This document shows, in pieces, positions 5,548-10,633 of a stretch of 10,633 nucleotides of DNA; position 1 is the first letter of the stretch, and every line of letters begins with the position of its first letter. The notes under the pieces are model-generated. The model made no database searches. It saw only the letters and a list, made by a program, of their open reading frames with translations, and had not been told where the DNA came from. This DNA comes from Lysobacterales bacterium (lineage in GTDB: Bacteria; Pseudomonadota; Gammaproteobacteria; Xanthomonadales; SZUA-36): contig JAPHTE010000010.1 of NCBI GenBank assembly GCA_026196445.1, positions 1-10,633 on the forward strand, read 5' to 3'. The position numbers and the translations under genes were made by a program.

Positions 5548-7415
5548 TAAATCTCGCATAAACAATGCGCGGCCAGCGTGAACTTACCCTGCTGTGCGGC
5601 GATAAACTGCAAGTCATCGAGCATGCCCTGCAACCAGGAGACCGGCAGACTCATGGGTCGGCTGACAGACAAGTCCAGTGCCGCGATGGTATTGGCCAGG
5701 AAATCCGTCAGGAACTCATCCAGGGCTGATTTTTCCGGCTCGATCCACTCGATCTGGTAATCGTCGCCCAGACCGGCGATCCGTGCGCTGGCCTCGATCG
5801 CGTCCTGGAATGTTCCGGTTTTATCAACCAGGTCTCTTTCGCGTGCCTGTTCACCGGTCCATACCTGCCCCTGCGCCAAAGCATCTACTGCCTCGAGATC
5901 ATCAATACCACGGGCCTCGGAGACCACCTGCAGAAACTGCCGGTAGTTTCTCTCCACGCTGGACTGGAATATGCGCGAGAGGCCTTCGTCTAACGGGCGG
6001 TCCAGCCGCAACTTGCCAGCCATTTCCGTGGTGCCGATACCATCGGCGTGGACACCGATCTTGTCCAGCGTACTGCCAAATGTCGGCAGCATCCCGATAA
6101 CACCAATCGAGCCGGTAATGGTTGCCGGGCTGGCCCAAACCTCGCTTGCAGCCGTGGATATCCAGTACCCGCCGGAGGCCGCGACGTTACCCATGGACAC
6201 GACGACCGTCTTTCCCGCATCCGTGATCAACTGTATCTCCTGCCGCAAAGACTCGGTTGCGAAAACCTCACCACCCGGGCTGTTGATACGCAGCACAATA
6301 GCAGCGACCTCTTCATCACGCGCCGCACGGCGCAGTTGTTCCGCGGTGGAGATGGATCCTATACGTCCCGCAGGGTGATGCCCCCGGACGATCTCACCCT
6401 CGGCAACCACGATGGCTATGCGGTTTGAACCACCAGGGAGATGCCGCGGCTTGGTCAAAGCCAGGTAATCCTCCATGCCGACTGCGCGGTAGCTGTCACC
6501 GGCCTGGTTGGACGTGCCGCGCCGGGCCAGTTCCTGGCGTGCTTCGGGCGCTGTCATCAGGCGATCCACCAGGCCCAGGTCCAATGCGTGCTGTGCAAAA
6601 TTGCCGTCCACTTTCTCAATCTGGTTGGGCAGATCATTTATGGCGGCCTGTAATATGGAAGACTCCAACGGTGCCTGCACCAGGCCCCGGTGCCTGGACA
6701 CGCCTTGCAGGTATTGCTCCCACAAGTTACCCAGCCATTTCATGCCGTTCGCCCTGGCTTCTTCCGACATGTTATCGCGGGTATAAGGCTCCATGGCGGA
6801 CTTGTATGAGCCCACGCGGAACAGGTTGATTTCCACCGCCAGCTTTTCCAGGCCCTCACGATAGAAATGACGGTAATTGGAATAACCGTCTATCCAGATG
6901 ACGCCGTTGGGATCCAGCCAGACCTCATCCGCCAGGGACGCCAGGTAATACTGCTGTTGACCGATATTTTCCGCCACGGCGATCACCGGCTTGCCGGTGG
7001 AGCGGAAAGCATCCAGTGCGTGCTCGATATCCTTCAGGGCGGCCAGGCCGACCCTCCACATGTAATTCGGGTCGATGACCAGCTGGGTGATGTCATCATC
7101 ACCGGCCGCGCGGTGAATGGCCTCCAGCAGGTCGCGCAACCGCGTTTCCGAACGCTCCTGCCCGGCCGCTTCCTGCAGGGCCCGGTCCAACGGTGTGGTC
7201 GTGTACTGCTCGACGACGTTTCCATAGGGACGGATTACCAGCGTGGTATCCGGTTTCAGACGAAAGGTCTCCGGCGGCTGCAAGGCCAGATACAGAAGGT
7301 ACAGGATGAACAGAAATACGAGGTTCAGAAAAACCTTCCTCGCGCCGTTGATAAAATTCCAGGTTCCCAACGCGATCTTGGCCAGGAAAGAACGTTCGTT
7401 TGCCATAGAAACCAT
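5547..7415 (-). CDS. sppA: Signal peptide peptidase SppA, 67-kDa type
   Basis: A 622-aa membrane-anchored serine protease that degrades cleaved signal peptides in the inner membrane, with its active site on the periplasmic side. It has the long tandem form seen in E. coli. A transmembrane anchor spans about 28-46. The N-terminal half carries the general-base lysine in VGSYKSAMEP (K205). The C-terminal half has RINSPGG (376-382) and the nucleophile in NVAASGGYWIST (S414), followed by TGSIGVIG. The Ser-Lys dyad is thus split between domains, as in the family. The C-terminus ends HCLCEI, where a CLxC-like ending is also seen in E. coli. Start: ATG at 7415 or 7406; 7406 begins MANERSFLAK and has GGATGG upstream, so it may be the real one. 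The TAG stop borrows its final base from the adjacent element. Confidence 0.95.
   Translation of the reverse strand: MVSMANERSFLAKIALGTWNFINGARKVFLNLVFLFILYLLYLALQPPETFRLKPDTTLVIRPYGNVVEQYTTTPLDRALQEAAGQERSETRLRDLLEAIHRAAGDDDITQLVIDPNYMWRVGLAALKDIEHALDAFRSTGKPVIAVAENIGQQQYYLASLADEVWLDPNGVIWIDGYSNYRHFYREGLEKLAVEINLFRVGSYKSAMEPYTRDNMSEEARANGMKWLGNLWEQYLQGVSRHRGLVQAPLESSILQAAINDLPNQIEKVDGNFAQHALDLGLVDRLMTAPEARQELARRGTSNQAGDSYRAVGMEDYLALTKPRHLPGGSNRIAIVVAEGEIVRGHHPAGRIGSISTAEQLRRAARDEEVAAIVLRINSPGGEVFATESLRQEIQLITDAGKTVVVSMGNVAASGGYWISTAASEVWASPATITGSIGVIGMLPTFGSTLDKIGVHADGIGTTEMAGKLRLDRPLDEGLSRIFQSSVERNYRQFLQVVSEARGIDDLEAVDALAQGQVWTGEQARERDLVDKTGTFQDAIEASARIAGLGDDYQIEWIEPEKSALDEFLTDFLANTIAALDLSVSRPMSLPVSWLQGMLDDLQFIAAQQGKFTLAAHCLCEI
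5548..5551. repeat. Right TAAA direct repeat of inserted element
   Basis: TAAA at 5548-5551 follows the right terminal repeat and matches 5286-5289. Two of its bases, with the last base of the element, make the TAG stop of sppA on the minus strand. Removing the element plus one TAAA copy would leave both neighbouring genes with TAA stops overlapping by two bases. Confidence 0.55.
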
Positions 7416-7437
7416 CCGTCAATTAAGTCTGCGGGTC

Positions 7438-7466
7438 ATTGTATGGACACGCCCGGCCAATCACAA
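7438..7466 (-). promoter_or_regulatory. Sigma-70-type promoter for sppA
   Basis: Read on the minus strand, TTGTGA (7466-7461, 4 of 6 to the -35) is followed after 17 bp by TACAAT (7443-7438, 5 of 6 to the -10). Transcription would start near 7431, leaving a leader of roughly 15-25 nt to either candidate sppA start. It sits in the 240-bp gap shared with pspA. Confidence 0.45.
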
Positions 7467-7568
7467 TCCGCCGAAGGTCACACGCCATGCCACGCGTTGC
7501 TGGCGAAATAACCAACTGTTTGTCAAAACCGCCAGTGTGCAAGGTGCAAGGGCTGTGCCACGATATTT

Positions 7569-7581
7569 TATATTATTGATA
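7569..7581. promoter_or_regulatory. IHF-like site upstream of pspA promoter
   Basis: TATATTATTGATA fits the reverse of the IHF consensus (YAANNNNTTGATW) at all but one fixed position and lies in an AT-rich stretch (7563-7600) about 20 bp before the sigma-54-type promoter. IHF bending between an enhancer and the promoter is known at the E. coli psp promoter. The AT bias makes a chance match possible. Confidence 0.35.
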
Positions 7582-7599
7582 TTAAGTGGTTTTTTATCA

Positions 7600-7615
7600 T
7601 GGCATGGTTTCTGCA
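7600..7615 (+). promoter_or_regulatory. Sigma-54-type (-24/-12) promoter of pspA
   Basis: TGGCATGGTTTCTGCA matches the sigma-54 consensus TGGCACGNNNNTTGCA with both invariant doublets (GG at 7601-7602, GC at 7613-7614) at the obligatory spacing; only two consensus positions differ (C to T, T to C). Transcription would start near 7626, about 17 nt before the pspA ribosome binding site. E. coli pspA is driven by sigma-54 with the enhancer-binding activator PspF, so location and type agree. No pspF gene lies in the window. Confidence 0.65.
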
Positions 7616-7655
7616 TCTATGCTGGGCAGGTACCAAAGCAACAGGAGACAAAACC

Positions 7656-8369
7656 ATGGGATCATTTTCCCGCCTGCGTTACGTAATCGCCGCGAATGTC
7701 AATGCACTGCTTGAAAAGGCGGAAGACCCGGAGAAGCTGCTTAGGGCGCTGATCCGCGACATGGAAGACGCCACCGAGGACGCGCGTCTTGCGAGCGCCG
7801 ACCTGCTCGCCGAACAGGCACACCTGCAGCGAATGAAAGACCGCTTTGAGCGTGAAATCGAAGAGTGGGAAGCCCGCGCAGAAAAGGCCGTGACCACCCA
7901 GCGCGACGACCTGGCCCGCACCGCCCTGAAAGCCAAGGCGGAACTGGAACAGGCGCTGCAATCTGCTCAGAGTGAATCTGAAAACCTCGACGCCCGCATC
8001 ACGCAGCTTGAATTCGACATGGCCACGCTGAAGAACAAACTGAGCGATGCCAAGACCAAGCTGAAAGACATCACCCTGCGTCATGCACCGGACAGCAAGG
8101 GGCCTGCCCGCAAGGCGGACCGCTCCCTGTCAGCGGGAGAGCGTAAGGTGCGTCGTGCCATGGGCCGTTTTGATCGCCTGCAATCGCAGGTTGAAAGGCT
8201 GGAAGCCAGGGTCCGTTCCTACGAGATCGGTGGCGATATGGTTAACGCCTGGAACGACGGTGAAATGCCGGCCGACCCATCGATCGACGCCGAACTGGAC
8301 GCGTTGAAGAAACGGCTGGCGCCAAAAGCTGAAAAAACGGAGCCTGAGCCGACCCAGACCGAAGCCTGA
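7656..8369 (+). CDS. pspA: Phage shock protein A (PspA/IM30)
   Basis: A 237-aa member of the PspA/IM30/Vipp1 (ESCRT-III-like) family, a peripheral membrane protein that oligomerises on stressed inner membranes, limits proton leakage and, in enterobacteria, restrains the activator PspF. Residues 1-22 form an N-terminal amphipathic helix (MGSFSRLRYVIAANVNALLE), followed by AEDPEKLLRALIRDMEDA (22-39), the family signature. Residues 40-140 and 160-190 are heptad-rich coiled coil, and the end is charged and disordered. E. coli PspA is 222 aa, so the tail is slightly long. The ATG at 7656 was chosen because the family begins MGxFSR and AGGAG lies at 7643-7647; an in-frame ATG at 7599 overlaps the promoter. 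No pspB, pspC or pspF is adjacent: sppA is divergent upstream and a MATE gene convergent downstream, so it is monocistronic. Confidence 0.93.
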   Translation: MGSFSRLRYVIAANVNALLEKAEDPEKLLRALIRDMEDATEDARLASADLLAEQAHLQRMKDRFEREIEEWEARAEKAVTTQRDDLARTALKAKAELEQALQSAQSESENLDARITQLEFDMATLKNKLSDAKTKLKDITLRHAPDSKGPARKADRSLSAGERKVRRAMGRFDRLQSQVERLEARVRSYEIGGDMVNAWNDGEMPADPSIDAELDALKKRLAPKAEKTEPEPTQTEA

Positions 8370-9755
8370 TCAACCAGCTGGCCCCGGGTTTGGCCCGGGG
8401 CCGGTTTTTACCAGTTGCCGGCTCTTGAACAGGAACCGTGTCAGCAGCAGCACCGCACCAAATGAAAGACCCGCGATCATACCGATCCACATGCCGGCCG
8501 GGCCCATTGATTGATTGAAAGTCAGGTAATAACCAAGGCTCATGCCAATCAATAAATAGGACAGCGTGTTGATGAACATCGGCACCAGGGTGTCCTTAAG
8601 GCCGCGCAGGGCGCCCGCGGCGCAGATCTGGATACCATCCGCGTACTGGAAAATAGCCGAGTAAAACAACAGGCTCACGGCGATCGCCGTGATGGCAGCG
8701 TCATCCGTGTAAATGCGCACGATAAACTCCGGCACCAGCAACATCGACGCCGCGCTCAGCGTTTGTGTGAACAACACGATGAGCAGACCGATCAGGCCCG
8801 CATAACGCGCGGCCTCCGGTTCTCCCCTGCCGAGCGCGTTGCCCACGCGGGTGGTCACGGCGCTCGCCAGGCCCAGCGGCACCATGAACATCAGGGCGGA
8901 ATAGTTGATTGCGATCAGGTGCGCCGAGGCGGGCAGCGGCCCGAGGCGGGCGATCAGCAAGGCAGCGCCGACAAACAGGCTGCCCTCCACGAATATGGTG
9001 CCACCGATCGGCAGACCGATCCTGAGCAAGCGCTGGATCGCCGGCCAGTGTGGCCAGTCCCAATGTTCAAACAGCTCGAAACCAGCGTAGTGATGGTTTG
9101 AACGCACATAGCTGAACATCATCAGCACCTGCAGCCAAATCACGATTGACGTGGCATAACCGCAGCCCTGTGCACCCAGTGCCGGCATCCCGAGTTTGCC
9201 GAACATCAGGACGTAGTTGAGCGGAACGTTGAAAGCAACACCCATCAGGCCCAGGTACATCGTCGGGCGCGTATTGCCGCTGCCCTCGCTGAAAAAACGC
9301 AAGAACAATACCAGGCAGATAGCCGGCGCGCCCCAGGCCAGGGCATCCATGTATTCAACGGCGGTCGGGATGATCGTGGCGTCGACCCCCATCCACTGCA
9401 GCAGGATCTCGCCCGATAGCAGGATGAACACGAATGGCAGCGATACGCCGAGCGCAATCCAGAAGCCCTGCCGTGCGGCCCTGCCGCCTTCCGGGCGGTC
9501 GCCGGCGCCATCGAGTTGCGCCACCACCGGCTGCAGGGCCATCAGCACGCCCAGCGTGAACATCAGCACTGCGGACCATACTGCACCACCCGTGGCAATG
9601 GCCGACAGGGATATCTGGTTGTTCGGCAAGCGCCCGGCCATCAGCGTGTCGACAAAATTCATGCTGAAACCGGCGACCATGCCGATCATCACGGGCACTG
9701 CCAATTGCAACGTGCGTAGTATCTCGGCCAGATGATTTTTGTTTAGGCTCTTCAT
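8370..9755 (-). CDS. MATE family multidrug efflux transporter (NorM-like)
   Basis: A 461-aa inner-membrane antiporter of the multidrug and toxic compound extrusion family, which exports cationic drugs and metabolites in exchange for sodium ions or protons. Around twelve hydrophobic segments are visible in two similar halves. Signature stretches include PVMIGMVAGFSMNFVDTLMA (20-39), GEGSGNTRPT-like FFSEGSGNTRPTMY near the fourth segment, and the NPLNY-type NVPLNYVLMFGKLGMPALGAQGCGYATS. The second half carries GLASAVTTRVGNALGRGEPEAAR, which matches the repeated MATE motif. Length is typical. The ATG at 9755 has no strong Shine-Dalgarno sequence. The gene abuts pspA tail to tail with no base between stop codons, and the last ten residues (GPGPNPGPAG) are encoded by the pspA terminator, so that tail is probably not functional. 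Substrate unknown. Confidence 0.93.
   Translation of the reverse strand: MKSLNKNHLAEILRTLQLAVPVMIGMVAGFSMNFVDTLMAGRLPNNQISLSAIATGGAVWSAVLMFTLGVLMALQPVVAQLDGAGDRPEGGRAARQGFWIALGVSLPFVFILLSGEILLQWMGVDATIIPTAVEYMDALAWGAPAICLVLFLRFFSEGSGNTRPTMYLGLMGVAFNVPLNYVLMFGKLGMPALGAQGCGYATSIVIWLQVLMMFSYVRSNHHYAGFELFEHWDWPHWPAIQRLLRIGLPIGGTIFVEGSLFVGAALLIARLGPLPASAHLIAINYSALMFMVPLGLASAVTTRVGNALGRGEPEAARYAGLIGLLIVLFTQTLSAASMLLVPEFIVRIYTDDAAITAIAVSLLFYSAIFQYADGIQICAAGALRGLKDTLVPMFINTLSYLLIGMSLGYYLTFNQSMGPAGMWIGMIAGLSFGAVLLLTRFLFKSRQLVKTGPGPNPGPAG
8376..8410 (+). terminator. Rho-independent terminator of pspA
   Basis: GGCCCCGGG (8380-8388) pairs perfectly with CCCGGGGCC (8394-8402) around a TTTGG loop, with C8378-G8404 and wobble pairs extending the stem, and TTTTT follows at 8405-8409. 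It begins only 7 nt after the pspA stop. The same bases encode the C-terminal tail of the MATE protein on the other strand, which has no T-run there, so termination works for pspA only. Confidence 0.85.
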
Positions 9756-9758
9756 TGT

Positions 9759-9787
9759 CTACAATCGGAAGCGAAAACGCATTGTAG
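9759..9787. promoter_or_regulatory. Inverted repeat in MATE/DUF3667 divergent gap
   Basis: CTACAAT (9759-9765) and ATTGTAG (9781-9787) are perfect reverse complements with a 15-nt spacer, centre to centre 22 bp, or about two helical turns. It lies 4 bp upstream of the MATE start in a divergent 67-bp gap, as an operator might, and could also form a leader hairpin. No convincing promoter pair was found on either strand. Chance cannot be excluded. Confidence 0.3.
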
Positions 9788-9822
9788 TATATGCGCTAAC
9801 CAGGCGGGGTAATCGGCTTACA

Positions 9823-10633
9823 ATGAATTCTGAACAACAATCGGCCGGCGAGATTACGCCGGACCAGGCCGCGACGATTCCACCTGACAAGTCACTGACG
9901 CTTTCGCAAAAGAAGCTGGCTGGTTCAGCCCATTGCCTGAACTGCGGCACCGAACTGATGGGACCGTTCTGTTATTTCTGCGGACAGCCCGACAAGAATT
10001 TCATGCGCTTTTTCCCGGCCCTTTTACGGGACCTGATGGAGGATATGCTGGACCTGGACTCCCGCTTCATGCGCACCCTCAAGCCCCTGTTGTTCAAACC
10101 CGGCAAGCTGACCCGGGACTATATGAACGGCCGCCGCTTTCGCTACGCGCCGCCGATGCGGGTTTATATATTTTCCAGCATCGTGTTCTTCCTGCTGGCC
10201 GCCTTGTTGTCGAGCAACTCGCTACAGCTGGAGGCGCGTGACGGCAACCTGGTCATGGTCACGCCTGATACCGAAGAAGAACAACAAAAAATAAATGAAG
10301 CGCTGGAAAATCTCCCTGATGCTGTAAAAAGTAATATTGACGTTTAGCACGCGATCGAGGAAGCGCACAACGAGAGCCCGGCTACAGGCACGTTCGAGGT
10401 GGACGACCTGGATATACAGTTAAACGACAAGCCCTGGGACCGCGAAACCAACCCGGTAGACATCAAGTGGCTGCCCGGCTGGCTCAATGACCGCATCAAT
10501 GACGAGATCGAAGGATCGCCCAAAAAAGCCAAACAGATCAACGAAAACCCCAACCTGATCGTGGACAAGGTTTTCGACATCCTGCCCATCACCATGTTCA
10601 TTCTGCTGCCCGTGGTGGCCCTGATCTTCAAGT
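9823..10633 (+). pseudogene. DUF3667-type membrane protein interrupted by in-frame TAG
   Basis: The frame opens at ATG 9823 and runs 174 codons to TAG at 10345-10347, then continues in the same frame with no stop for 95 codons to the window edge. The first part has a zinc ribbon HCLNCGTELMGPFCYFCGQ (C38, C41, C50, C53), then the DUF3667 hallmark DLDSRFMRTLKPLLFKPGKL with YMNGRRFRYAPPMRVYIFSS (77-119) leading into a membrane segment (about 116-130). The part after the TAG is acidic and ends with ILPITMFILLPVVALIF, a second membrane helix, so the family pattern plainly spans the stop. One base (CAG to TAG) would explain it. Alternatives: sequencing error, readthrough, or two separate polypeptides. 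Function of the family is unknown. A longer frame start at 9739 overlaps the MATE gene and was not used; ribosome binding site is weak. Confidence 0.7.

Noticed and set aside
6867..7511. 214-codon plus-strand frame opposite the 5' half of sppA
   Set aside because: Antisense to a confidently identified gene, no ribosome binding site or recognisable domain.
1..10633. CRISPR array, tRNA, rRNA, integron attC site or complete insertion sequence
   Set aside because: No regularly spaced direct repeats, no tRNA-like clover leaf, no rRNA stretches and no transposase or integrase motif were seen on either strand.

Overview
The window reads as a compact chromosomal segment of a gammaproteobacterium. 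The support is gene content and start/stop context only: an E. coli-like DgkA with every key polar residue, a long two-domain SppA, a PspA behind a sigma-54-type promoter, NorM-like MATE and XthA. The DNA is GC-rich with short intergenic gaps. Nothing fixes the genus; an uncultured marine or sulfur-associated lineage is only a guess. There is no rRNA, tRNA, CRISPR array, transposase or phage gene.

Layout. (1) 21-2093, plus strand: a tight three-gene cluster with 12-nt gaps: a DUF1232 (YkvA-type) protein, an unrecognised 381-aa protein and a small SET-domain protein. (2) 2177-3112, plus: a three-domain fusion of CGFS monothiol glutaredoxin, cysteine-less A-type Fe-S carrier domain and rhodanese. 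(3) 3288-4058, minus: exonuclease III, convergent with the fusion gene; the gap holds a strong nested inverted repeat. (4) 4176-5288, plus: dgkA, a Kazal-domain lipoprotein overlapping dgkA by 8 nt, and a second small lipoprotein, behind a recognisable promoter. (5) 5290-5547: a 258-bp element without genes, with about 20-bp terminal inverted repeats and a TAAA direct repeat on each side, wedged exactly between the stop codons of two convergent genes. (6) 5547-7415, minus: sppA. (7) 7656-8369, plus: pspA, divergent from sppA, with a sigma-54-type promoter and an IHF-like site. (8) 8370-9755, minus: MATE transporter abutting pspA end to end. (9) 9823 to the window end, plus: a DUF3667-type membrane protein broken by an in-frame TAG.

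How the genes fit together: much of the right two thirds concerns the cell envelope (lipid recycling by DgkA, two lipoproteins, membrane peptidase SppA, membrane-stress protein PspA, a MATE exporter). The adjacency of sppA and pspA suggests a membrane-stress neighbourhood. The fusion gene belongs to Fe-S/thiol metabolism and xthA to base-excision repair; both are housekeeping.

The least ordinary items are the terminal-repeat element at 5290-5547 (MITE-like, predicted to fold into a three-way junction, insertion leaving both neighbouring reading frames closed), the nested inverted repeat at 3167-3249, the Grx/A-type/rhodanese fusion, the broken DUF3667 gene, and a terminator hairpin that also encodes the tail of the MATE protein.
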